Positions 51,842 to 59,543 of a DNA stretch of 63,605 nt are shown here, piece after piece. The stretch's first letter is position 1. Each line of letters begins with the position of its first letter. Source of the DNA: Pirellulales bacterium (GTDB taxonomy: Bacteria > Planctomycetota > Planctomycetia > Pirellulales > JAEUIK01); the NCBI GenBank assembly GCA_019694455.1, contig JAIBBY010000028.1:1-63605 (forward strand). Reading direction: 5' to 3'. The notes beneath the pieces were generated by a model, which saw only the letters and a list, made by a program, of their open reading frames with translations, made no database searches and had not been told where the DNA came from. A program made the translations under genes and the position numbers.

Positions 51842-52274
51842 ACGTAAGTAGAGTGAAAAGCCCCACGATCGCCAACGCGGCAACGGCGAAGACGACGACT
51901 CCGCAAGTAACGAGCGCCAAGCGGTCCTTCATGTACGAGCGAGTCTGCTGGTCCGCAGGGACAGGCGAACCTGCGCGATCGCGCCGCACGATCCAATCAA
52001 ACCGGATACGAGCCGGTTCCGTTTGCAAATACCGAATGTCGATTGGCAAATCGCCTTCCTCACCGGTCGGCAGTATCGCGGACTTAAGCATCTCAACGCC
52101 AAATCGTAAAAAACCGCGCTGATTTGCGACAATTTTCGATTCGTCCAGGTCGCCGCCGTATTGCTCGAACGCAATGGCGGCTTCCTCCTGTGGCACTAGC
52201 GCATCCAGCCGCGCAACCAAGCCTTCGATCTCCGCTCGCGACTGGGCATCGAGTTCTGATTGAGCGTCGTTCAC
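51834..52274 (-). CDS. C-terminally anchored membrane protein, unknown
   Basis: A 146-residue protein; GTG start with AAGGGG six bases upstream. The soluble N-terminus (1-110) is acidic and helical at first (LDAQSRAEIEGLVARLDALVPQEEAAIAFEQYGGDLDESKIVANQRGFLRFGVEMLK), then has strand-like stretches. One C-terminal membrane helix (about 118-144, LVTCGVVVFAVAALAIVGLFTLLTYV) predicts a tail-anchored or single-pass protein. No family recognised. It overlaps the secernin gene start by eight bases, so the two are probably translationally coupled. Confidence 0.75.
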   Translation of the reverse strand: MNDAQSELDAQSRAEIEGLVARLDALVPQEEAAIAFEQYGGDLDESKIVANQRGFLRFGVEMLKSAILPTGEEGDLPIDIRYLQTEPARIRFDWIVRRDRAGSPVPADQQTRSYMKDRLALVTCGVVVFAVAALAIVGLFTLLTYV

Positions 52275-52284
52275 AAGCGGCCCC

Positions 52285-53661
52285 TTAGAACAGTGGCTTG
52301 CCCGGTGCGATCTCGCTCTGCTGCGCCTCGGCCGCCTTCGTTAACTCGGTGACGATCTCGGGCCGCTCCTTCGCCAGGTCAAAGCGCTCCGCCGGATCGT
52401 GTTCCAGGTGAAACAACAGCGGCGGATCATGCGTCTCGGGCTTGGCCTGTCCGTACCCCTTCTGCGTCTTAAAATGCAGCTTCCACGGGCCTTGTCGAAA
52501 CGCGAACACTTCTCCTTCGCGATAATACAACAGCGAATCGCGTGGGCTGGCCTCGCCGCGCTGCAACACCCCCGACAGGTCGCGGCCGTCGATTGGTCGA
52601 TCGGTCGGCGCCGGCGCCCCCGCCAGCGCAAGCACGGTCGGAAACAAATCGAGCGCGCTGGCCAGTGCCATCGAAACCGTTGGGGCGATCTGGCCCGGCC
52701 ACCAGAAGATACCCGGCACGCGCATCCCACCTTCCCACGTGCTTCCCTTGCCTTGCCGCAACAGGCCAGCCGATCCGCCACGCTGCTTCTGCTCGATCCA
52801 CGGCCCGTTGTCGCTGCTGAAAAAAACCAGCGTGTTCTGCGCCAGTCCCAGCTTGTTGAGTTGATCCAAAATCTGGCCCACGCTCCAATCGAGTTCCTCG
52901 ATCACGTCGCCATACGGGCCAGCGGCGCTGTGGCCGGCAAAGTCGTCGCTGGCGAACAGCGGCACATGCGGCATCGAATGCGCCAAGTACAAAAAGAAGG
53001 GGCGATCCTTGTTCTCCGGTTCGGTCGTCTCGGCGATGAATTTTAGCGCCGCCTCGGTGTACCGCCGCGTGAGCAGTCGTTGATCGGGATTCTCCTCGAT
53101 CGTTTCCAAATCTCGAATCAGCGGCGTCAGCGGCCAGTTCCGAAGCTTGCCGTGTCCTGCCTCTCCCCCCATGTCGTTGGAATATGGAATGCCAAAGTAG
53201 CTTTCAAAGCCGTGCCGCGTCGGCAGGTATTGCGGCAGGTGGCCCAGATGCCACTTGCCGACGGCGGCGGTCCGATAGCCCTGCTTGCCGAGCGCTTCGG
53301 CTAGCGTCAACTCGTCGTCGGCGATGCCGCCGGTCGATTCCGGAAAGAACACCCGCCGCTGGCCATACATGCCACTGCGCACTGGATAGCGGCCAGTGAG
53401 CAGCGCCGCGCGGCTGGGACTGCACACCGGCGCGGCCGAATAGAACTGCGTGCAGCGCATCCCCTCGGCCGCCATCTGGTCGAGTCGCGGGGTACGAATC
53501 GTCGGATGACCGTAACAGCCCAGGTCGCCATACCCCAGATCGTCGGCGAACACGATCACGATGTTCGGCGCCGCCGGCGCTCCCCAGGCATGACCGGTCA
53601 ACAAAACCAGCGCCAAACAGCCCAATCCACCCCAATCCAATCCGCAAAGATGACGAAGCAT
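52285..53661 (-). CDS. Sulfatase (arylsulfatase A/GALNS-like), exported
   Basis: 458 residues from the ATG at 53659-53661 (GAGGAA four bases upstream). A signal peptide (residues about 8-28) is followed by IVIVFADDLGYGDLGCYGHP with the metal-binding DD at 40-41. The active-site signature CSPSRAALLTGRYPVRSG begins at Cys80 (formylglycine precursor). GYRTAAVGKWHLGH and the FFSSDNGPW block are also typical of the arylsulfatase A/GALNS subgroup. It would remove sulfate from sulfated sugars. No FGE gene is in the window. Confidence 0.95.
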   Translation of the reverse strand: MLRHLCGLDWGGLGCLALVLLTGHAWGAPAAPNIVIVFADDLGYGDLGCYGHPTIRTPRLDQMAAEGMRCTQFYSAAPVCSPSRAALLTGRYPVRSGMYGQRRVFFPESTGGIADDELTLAEALGKQGYRTAAVGKWHLGHLPQYLPTRHGFESYFGIPYSNDMGGEAGHGKLRNWPLTPLIRDLETIEENPDQRLLTRRYTEAALKFIAETTEPENKDRPFFLYLAHSMPHVPLFASDDFAGHSAAGPYGDVIEELDWSVGQILDQLNKLGLAQNTLVFFSSDNGPWIEQKQRGGSAGLLRQGKGSTWEGGMRVPGIFWWPGQIAPTVSMALASALDLFPTVLALAGAPAPTDRPIDGRDLSGVLQRGEASPRDSLLYYREGEVFAFRQGPWKLHFKTQKGYGQAKPETHDPPLLFHLEHDPAERFDLAKERPEIVTELTKAAEAQQSEIAPGKPLF

Positions 53662-53843
53662 CAATTTCCTCGATGAACAAAAACCCTTGACTGGCTTGAT
53701 GCTACGACCGCGCCGCGGCCGCCACAAGCAATTGCCAGCGTGCTACTCTTAAGTGGGGCCCCCATTTTTGCGCAAATTGCTTTGCCTTTTTCGGCGGCGA
53801 AAGTACGCTAAGGGCGTCCCTGGGGGGCCAGTGGCAATATTCC

Positions 53844-55295
53844 TTGTCTTGTTCCGCATTCGCTCCGGTGGACAGTACCGCACGTCCTAGCTTCTCGTCG
53901 CGATGCCTTGTCAGCGGCCTCGTCTCGACGGCCGAACTGGCAGACGCTACGCGTGCGCTAAACGCCAAGACCAAGGCCGACACCACCGTCGAAACCACCG
54001 ACGAGCAAATCGCCGGCCAACTGGTCGAACTCGGACGCTTGAATCGTTGGCAGGCGCAGCAACTCCTCTCGGGTCGCACGCGGTTCAACCTCGGCCCCTA
54101 CCGCGTCGTGGATTCGATTGGTCAAGGCGGCATGGGGCAGATCTTCAAGGCCGAGCACACTGTCATGGGGCGCATCGTGGCGATCAAGGTGCTGCCGCGC
54201 GATCGCTCCTCCCCCGACGCCATCGCCGCCTTCCATCGCGAAATCCGCGCCCAGGCCCAACTCGATCACGAAAACCTCGTTCGCGCCCTCGATGCCGGCC
54301 ACGATGGCAACGTCCATTATCTCGTCACCGAGTACGTCCCCGGCACCGACCTGCGCCGCTTGGTGCGCAAACAAGGTCGCCTCGACATGCGCGCCGCCGC
54401 CAGTATCGTGGCGCAAGCCGCGGTTGGGCTCACCCACGCGCACGCGATTGGGCTCATCCACCGCGACGTGAAGCCCGGCAACATCCTCGTCACCCCCGCT
54501 GGCCGCGCCAAAGTCTCGGACTTAGGCCTGGCCGACTTCTTCGACGCCACCGTCGTCGCGGCCAAGGGACGCCGCGGACGCATCGTCGGCACCGCCGATT
54601 ACCTCTCGCCAGAGCAAATCAGCGCGCCAGAAAATCTCACTCCCGCCAGCGACATCTATTCGCTCGGCTGCACCTTGTATTACGCGGCAACCGGCAAGGT
54701 GCCGTTCCCGGGGGGCGGCACGCGCGAAAAAATCTACGCGCATCTCAATCTGCAGCCCATAGATCCCCGACGCTTCGCCCCCGAACTCACCGAAGAATTT
54801 GTCGACGTCGTCGCCGACATGATGACCAAGAAGCCCACTGCTCGCATACAGACGGGCGAAGAGGTGGTGCGGCGGCTCGCCCCTTGGCTCGGCCAAGGCA
54901 AGATCAGCCTCGGGCAGGTGCAGCCCGGCTGGGTTCCGCCGGCAGTGGGAGATTCTTCCGGTTCGTTTCCGGCGGCCTCGCTCCCCAGCGACGAGTTGCT
55001 GGAACTGCCAGACACCATGCCTTCGTTCGATATGGCGGCGCCGGCGATCCTGCCCGCTCACGAGTCACAGGGCGAGTACTCGCAAAACACCATCCCCATT
55101 ATGTCGGCCGAGGAAGAGACACGCCCCAACTTCGAAACGCGCGAGATTCTCGCCCGCGTCCGCCACGCCTCCACACGCACCTTTGAACGGGCCACCGAAG
55201 CGACCGGCATCTCGGGCTGGCTCCTGTTCTTCATGGCCACAGCCATCAGCATCGTCATTGGCGTAATCATCGCCATGCTGTCCGGCGAATGGTGA
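53844..55295 (+). CDS. Ser/Thr protein kinase with C-terminal membrane anchor
   Basis: 483 residues if it starts at the TTG at 53844, which has no clear ribosome-binding site, so the start is uncertain. A helical region (about 30-75, TTDEQIAGQLVELGRLNRWQAQQLLSGRTRFNLGPY) precedes a Hanks-type kinase: GQGGMG (93-98), the ATP-lysine Lys115, the catalytic HRDVKPGN (206-213) and DLG at 226-228, a variant of DFG. VGTADYLSPEQI is the activation segment end. After a Pro/Ser/Glu-rich linker, one membrane helix (about 457-478) anchors it. Typical planctomycete eukaryote-like kinase; target unknown. Confidence 0.93.
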   Translation: MSCSAFAPVDSTARPSFSSRCLVSGLVSTAELADATRALNAKTKADTTVETTDEQIAGQLVELGRLNRWQAQQLLSGRTRFNLGPYRVVDSIGQGGMGQIFKAEHTVMGRIVAIKVLPRDRSSPDAIAAFHREIRAQAQLDHENLVRALDAGHDGNVHYLVTEYVPGTDLRRLVRKQGRLDMRAAASIVAQAAVGLTHAHAIGLIHRDVKPGNILVTPAGRAKVSDLGLADFFDATVVAAKGRRGRIVGTADYLSPEQISAPENLTPASDIYSLGCTLYYAATGKVPFPGGGTREKIYAHLNLQPIDPRRFAPELTEEFVDVVADMMTKKPTARIQTGEEVVRRLAPWLGQGKISLGQVQPGWVPPAVGDSSGSFPAASLPSDELLELPDTMPSFDMAAPAILPAHESQGEYSQNTIPIMSAEEETRPNFETREILARVRHASTRTFERATEATGISGWLLFFMATAISIVIGVIIAMLSGEW

Positions 55296-55351
55296 CGCGG
55301 CGATAGCCGAATCCCTGTTTCCGATTCCCTTGCGTTGCTCCATTCCGCGGT

Positions 55352-56281
55352 TCAAACCTCGCTCTTGCGCGCAAACTCGATCGTCCCCGCCCGCTCCAGC
55401 ACCCGCTGCGGATCAATCCGCGCGGGCAGCAAGGCAAGCGCATTCTCAATCGCCGCCGCCATGCCAACACGAGCGGCCGTCAGCATGTCGTCCCCGCGTG
55501 CGATCGACCACGCGCACCCGGCCGCCAGACAGTCGCCGCTACCAATCGCGTTGACCGCCGCGATGCGTGGCGGCTGCGAGCAAAACGCCTCATTCGCGGT
55601 CACCAACCAGACCGCGCCGGCGCCCTGCGTGACGAGCACATGCCGCGCGCCGCGCTCAATCAACCCGCGCGCCGCCGCGATCAATTCGCGGTCGCTGTCG
55701 ATCGATCGAAGCACGGTCCGCGCCAACTCCTCGCGATTCGGCTTGACTAGCAGCGGTCGCGCGGCAAGCGCCGCGTCCAACTCTGGTCCGCGCGCGTCGA
55801 GGATCACCGGCGCCGCCGACTTGGCCATCAGCCGCCGGTAGCAATCGACTGCCGCTCCGAGCGGCAACGATCCGCTGAGCACGATGGCGCCGGCCCGCGC
55901 TGCCAGTCGCTCGTACGTGGCCTCGAAAGCCTGCATTTCCGCACTGCTGATCGGCGCCGCGTGCTCCACCAACTCCGTGGTCGAGCCTGTGCGCCGATCA
56001 ACAATCGTGGTGCAAACGCGCGTGGCGCAAGCGGTCTCCACCCAATCGGCGGCAATCCCATGTCCAACCAGATCGTGCTTGAGCCGCGCGCCTGTCGTGC
56101 CGCCGGTAAGCGAGAGCGACGCCGTTTCGGCGCCCAACGCCGCCAGCGCGAGCGCCACGTTCACGCTCTTGCCCGACGCGCACCAGTGCGCCTGCGCCGC
56201 CCGATTGACCTCTCCCACTGAAAACTGGTCGAACACCAGAATCTGTTGCCAGGCGGGCGTGAGTCCTGCGGCCAGAATCAT
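55352..56281 (-). CDS. PfkB-family sugar kinase (1-phosphofructokinase/tagatose-6-P kinase type)
   Basis: A 309-residue kinase. It begins ILAAGLTPAWQQILVFDQFSVGEVNRA, the start of the PfkB hexose-phosphate kinase subgroup. Other family blocks are GKSVNVALALAALG (37-50), SLTGGTTGARLKHDL, LLVKPNREEL and the catalytic IGSGDCLAAGCAWS, where Asp takes the place of the usual GAGD aspartate. It phosphorylates a sugar phosphate such as fructose 1-phosphate or tagatose 6-phosphate. Seven bases separate its start from the stop of the Fe-ADH gene, so the pair is one operon. Confidence 0.92.
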   Translation of the reverse strand: MILAAGLTPAWQQILVFDQFSVGEVNRAAQAHWCASGKSVNVALALAALGAETASLSLTGGTTGARLKHDLVGHGIAADWVETACATRVCTTIVDRRTGSTTELVEHAAPISSAEMQAFEATYERLAARAGAIVLSGSLPLGAAVDCYRRLMAKSAAPVILDARGPELDAALAARPLLVKPNREELARTVLRSIDSDRELIAAARGLIERGARHVLVTQGAGAVWLVTANEAFCSQPPRIAAVNAIGSGDCLAAGCAWSIARGDDMLTAARVGMAAAIENALALLPARIDPQRVLERAGTIEFARKSEV

Positions 56282-56288
56282 GCGATCC

Positions 56289-57467
56289 CTACCAGTTCGC
56301 TTCCAACAGTTGCGCCAGTTCGTCGTCCGACAGGTCGCGCGGGTTGCCGCTCATACTGCTGCCGCGCGAGTCGCGCACCAGGTCGCCCAACAACTCGATC
56401 GAAATGTTCAAGCTCGACAGCCAGCAAGGGATTTCCGCCTCGCTGTAAAACCCCTCCAACTCGCCAAGCAGGCCGTCGATCGCCGCGTCGTCATCGGTCG
56501 CCTCACTGCCGGTCAATAGCCGCGCCGCGCGCGCCAGGTCGGCCCGACACTGCTCGCGGTTTGCCTCAATCGCCACCGGCAGCATCACCGCGCACGCCAA
56601 CCCGTGCGAAATCTGTCCATGCACCCCCAGTGCGGCGGCCACGCCATGCGCCATGCCTAGACCCGAGTTGGCCAGCGCCATGCCCGACAAGAGCGCGGCC
56701 TGCGCCATCTTCTCACGCGCCGGGCGCGACTCGCCATCGTCCACCGCCGCGCGCAAGGCCGTTAGTGCGCCTGTCATGCCAGTCTCACACAGCGCGCGGG
56801 TAATCGGCGTCGCGCGCCGCGAGACGTAGCTTTCCAACAACTGCGTAATGGCGTCCATGCCGGTCCAGGCGGTAACGTGCGGCGGCGCGCTGGCCGCCAA
56901 TTCCGGGTCGACCACCACCAACCGCGGCACAAGTCGCGGCGAGCGCAAGCTCTTCTTGAACGACGGAAATTGCGACGAAATCACGGCGTTGCGCGTCGCC
57001 TCGGCCCCTGTGCCCCCCGTGGTCGGCAGCGCGATGATCGGCAGCGGTTCCCAATCGATGGTCCGTCCGCTCCCCACCCCTTCCAAAAACTCCTTGACGC
57101 TCACGCGGTCGGGGCTGGTCGCCATGGCCGCCACCGCTTTGGCCAGATCAATCGCCGACCCGCCCCCCAGGGCCAGCATGGCGTCGCCGGCCGCAGGCTG
57201 ATGGCTCAACAAGTCGGCAGCCGCCAGATCGACGTCGCGCACCGTTGGCTCCCCCGCCACGGACCCCAGATGCACCGGTTCGATTCCGCCCGCGCGCAGT
57301 CCGGTCAAAAGATCATCGACCCGGCCAGTCTCTTCCAACGTCCGCGAGCCCGTGACCAAAAACACGCGCCGCGCAAATGGCGCGGCCAGCGCCGTCAACT
57401 CGGCGCGGCGTCCCCAGCCGAAAACAATTTGCCGCGGCGCGGCGAACTCGAACGGGCCGATTCCCAT
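56289..57467 (-). CDS. Iron-containing alcohol dehydrogenase, His-to-Gln in a metal-ligand position
   Basis: A 392-residue group III alcohol dehydrogenase. NAD-binding blocks GGGSAIDLAKAV (101-112) and PTTGGTGAEATRNAV (148-162) are intact. Of the four canonical iron ligands, Asp205 (GMDAITQ), His274 (GMAHG) and His288 (ISHGL) are present. The second, usually His in the MDALTH motif, is Gln209. This Gln form is known in a subgroup that includes maleylacetate-reductase-like enzymes. Possible roles are aldehyde or keto-sugar reduction. First gene of an operon with the PfkB kinase. Confidence 0.92.
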   Translation of the reverse strand: MGIGPFEFAAPRQIVFGWGRRAELTALAAPFARRVFLVTGSRTLEETGRVDDLLTGLRAGGIEPVHLGSVAGEPTVRDVDLAAADLLSHQPAAGDAMLALGGGSAIDLAKAVAAMATSPDRVSVKEFLEGVGSGRTIDWEPLPIIALPTTGGTGAEATRNAVISSQFPSFKKSLRSPRLVPRLVVVDPELAASAPPHVTAWTGMDAITQLLESYVSRRATPITRALCETGMTGALTALRAAVDDGESRPAREKMAQAALLSGMALANSGLGMAHGVAAALGVHGQISHGLACAVMLPVAIEANREQCRADLARAARLLTGSEATDDDAAIDGLLGELEGFYSEAEIPCWLSSLNISIELLGDLVRDSRGSSMSGNPRDLSDDELAQLLEANW

Positions 57468-57560
57468 GCTGTGCCCAACTCTCTATTACGCCTGTTCCAC
57501 TGCTCCCCTGATCAACTCGTTCCCTCGGCGCCGTTGCATCGCCGCGGTCCTTCTAACGTT

Positions 57561-57956
57561 TTACTCGCCCTCCTCCCTGCGCAACCACTCCGGCACGCGC
57601 TGCGGCGTCCCCTCGCGATCGACGCAAGCCAGCACCGTATGCGCCACCGCCAGCGTCTCCTCGCCGCGAAATAGTTCATAGTCGTGCTCAATCTTCACCG
57701 CGCTCACGCGATCCAAAATCGTTCGCAGTCGCAGCACATCGTCATACCGCGCCGGTCGCCGGTATTTGCACTCCGCCCGCACGATGACCAAAAACTGCCC
57801 TTCTTCCTCCATGCGCCGATAGCTCCCTCCCCACGCCCGCAACATCTCGGTGCGTCCCATCTCAAACCACGCCAGATAGTTGGCATGATGGACAATGCCC
57901 ATCGCGTCGGTCTCTTGATATCGAACGCGGAACTCAATCTCATGGAATTTGTGCAT
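57561..57956 (-). CDS. YbgC-type acyl-CoA thioesterase
   Basis: A 131-residue hot-dog-fold protein of the 4-hydroxybenzoyl-CoA thioesterase/YbgC subgroup. The catalytic motif YQETDAMGIVHHANYLAWFE contains Asp17 and the conserved His pair. The later strands (DDVLRLRTILDRVSAVKIEHDYEL) match the fold. It hydrolyses short acyl-CoA thioesters, and is often linked to the Tol-Pal system in other bacteria, not seen here. Its start is divergent from the next gene across about 215 bases that hold two hairpins. Confidence 0.93.
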   Translation of the reverse strand: MHKFHEIEFRVRYQETDAMGIVHHANYLAWFEMGRTEMLRAWGGSYRRMEEEGQFLVIVRAECKYRRPARYDDVLRLRTILDRVSAVKIEHDYELFRGEETLAVAHTVLACVDREGTPQRVPEWLRREEGE

Positions 57957-58002
57957 CGTGCTTTAGAGTTGAGACATGCCCCACTTGAAACCGAACAAGC
58001 CG

Positions 58003-58025
58003 CCCCGGCGAACGATTCGCCGGGG
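58003..58025. other. Perfect hairpin, stem 10 bp, loop 3 bases
   Basis: CCCCGGCGAA (58003-58012) pairs with TTCGCCGGGG (58016-58025). It lies in the divergent intergenic region before the thioesterase gene, just downstream (plus strand) of its start. No T-run follows. Possible 5'-UTR structure or protein-binding dyad. Confidence 0.55.
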
Positions 58026-58049
58026 CCGCGAATGACAGGAAGCAAGTCA

Positions 58050-58077
58050 CAAAATCACGACCTTTGTCGTGATTTTG
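58050..58077. other. Perfect hairpin, stem 12 bp, loop 4 bases
   Basis: CAAAATCACGAC (58050-58061) pairs with GTCGTGATTTTG (58066-58077). The stem is AT-richer than its surroundings, and the loop is CTTT. Second of two strong dyads in the 216-base divergent region. It could be an operator, a terminator of a short transcript, or part of a small RNA. Confidence 0.55.
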
Positions 58078-58172
58078 CGAGCAGCGGCATTCTATGCCCG
58101 TCGCGCCGCGCTCACCAAGCCCGGCTGACGACCGGCTGAAACTGCGGCCGCCGTTGTGGTACAACAGCCGGC

Positions 58173-58856
58173 ATGCCCAAGTCCAAGCCAGCCGTCGAAC
58201 CGCCGCCGCCCGACCTGCGCCAGATTCCGGGCCGCTTGGCGATCATTGTCATCGTGTTGGTGGCGGTCGGCCTCAGCGTGGCCGCCTGGTGCTATTGGTA
58301 TGTCGTCGGCCGCCAAGCGCAAACCTATTGGGGCACAGCCGCGGCGCTCATCATCACTCGCGCGCCAGAGGTCGAGTTGTTTGAACTAGGCCCGCCGCAG
58401 GCCGAAAGCTCCGCAGGCGACGCGCTGCTCATCGACGGCCAGAGCTATTCAATTCTCCAACGCCGCGAACTGGCCAAGAGCCGCGCGCCCGGCTTCACCC
58501 ACATCCGCGCGTTGCTGACTCGCGACGCCGCCTTCGACTGGCAGGCCGATCCCGACGCTTGCCAACCGCAATGGCGCTACGCGCTGCGCTTTGGCAATGC
58601 CGAAAAGTCCGCCATAGTCGGCATCTCGCTCGAGTGTCCCCAGGTGCGCCTCTTCGACGGCTATCGCAAGGTGCTGCCCAATGGGCAGATCATCACTCAA
58701 CGACAGTTAGGCGACCGACCGCCAGCTTCACGGCAGACCGCCTCGATCGCCCCCATTGCCGAAGGTCTCTCGCAGTTCATTGCCGAACAGTTTCAGACCC
58801 CGCCCGACGAATCGCCGGTCGCCGAACCGGCGCCCTCCACCACCAAAGCAGAGTGA
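58173..58856 (+). CDS. Single-pass membrane protein, unknown
   Basis: A 227-residue protein. The N-terminus is Pro-rich (residues 1-15) with one membrane helix at about 23-47 (LAIIVIVLVAVGLSVAAWCYWYVVG). The rest is outside the membrane (probably periplasmic), with strand-like segments in the middle (YALRFGNAEKSAIVGISLECPQVRLFDGYRKVLPNGQII) and an acidic, Pro-rich tail. No family recognised. The DUF423 gene follows after 10 bases, so they are probably co-transcribed. Confidence 0.72.
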   Translation: MPKSKPAVEPPPPDLRQIPGRLAIIVIVLVAVGLSVAAWCYWYVVGRQAQTYWGTAAALIITRAPEVELFELGPPQAESSAGDALLIDGQSYSILQRRELAKSRAPGFTHIRALLTRDAAFDWQADPDACQPQWRYALRFGNAEKSAIVGISLECPQVRLFDGYRKVLPNGQIITQRQLGDRPPASRQTASIAPIAEGLSQFIAEQFQTPPDESPVAEPAPSTTKAE

Positions 58857-58866
58857 GTCCCCAATC

Positions 58867-59319
58867 GTGATTGACGCAAAATACTGGATCGTCGCCGGCG
58901 CGCTCATCGCCGGCTTGGGCGTGGTCGCCGGCGCCTTTGGCGCGCATGGACTCGAAACCAAGCTAAAAACTCCACCCGACGCCTCGCAGCAAGAGCGCGA
59001 TCTCAGCGCCCGCCGTCTGCACAATTTCGAGGTGGCGGTGCGCTACCAGATGTATCACGCGCTCGGCCTCATCCTGGTCGGCATGGTCGGTCTACACACC
59101 AAAAGCGCCTGGATCTCCATCGCCGGTTGGTTGTTCATCGCGGGCTTGTTGATCTTCTCAGGCATGCTCTATGGCTGGGTGCTGCTTCAGATCCGCGCGC
59201 TGGCGATGATCGTCCCCATCGGCGGCACGGCATTCATCCTGGGCTGGCTTGCGCTGGCCATCGCCGCCGCCGGCGTCCCGCGCGAGCCGGCGCGCACCGC
59301 GCAATCTTCAGCTCAATAG
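58867..59319 (+). CDS. DUF423 family membrane protein
   Basis: 150 residues from the GTG at 58867. The protein has four membrane helices. The first carries the DUF423 signature WIVAGALIAGLGVVAGAFGAHGL; helix 2 contains RYQMYHALGLILVGMVG, and the last two end in PIGGTAFILGWLALAIAAAG. This matches the small YgdD/TMEM256-like family of inner-membrane proteins of unknown function. Second gene of a two-gene operon. Confidence 0.92.
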   Translation: MIDAKYWIVAGALIAGLGVVAGAFGAHGLETKLKTPPDASQQERDLSARRLHNFEVAVRYQMYHALGLILVGMVGLHTKSAWISIAGWLFIAGLLIFSGMLYGWVLLQIRALAMIVPIGGTAFILGWLALAIAAAGVPREPARTAQSSAQ

Positions 59320-59543
59320 CACCGGTCAACACCTATCGCGAGAAATAGGTCCATTGCGCTCGCTGGACGACTGTCGCTGTTCCCTAGCCGCAAGCCGCTA
59401 GTCTCTTCCTTCCTCCTCTGCGTCTCCTCGCCTCTGCGGTTTTCTGCTTTCTCCTTCCCCCGGTTTGCCGCCGACATGCCCCCCCGCTAAGCTGCAATTC
59501 GCGCTCCACCTCCCCCACATTGCACCAGCGCTTGAGCATTCGC

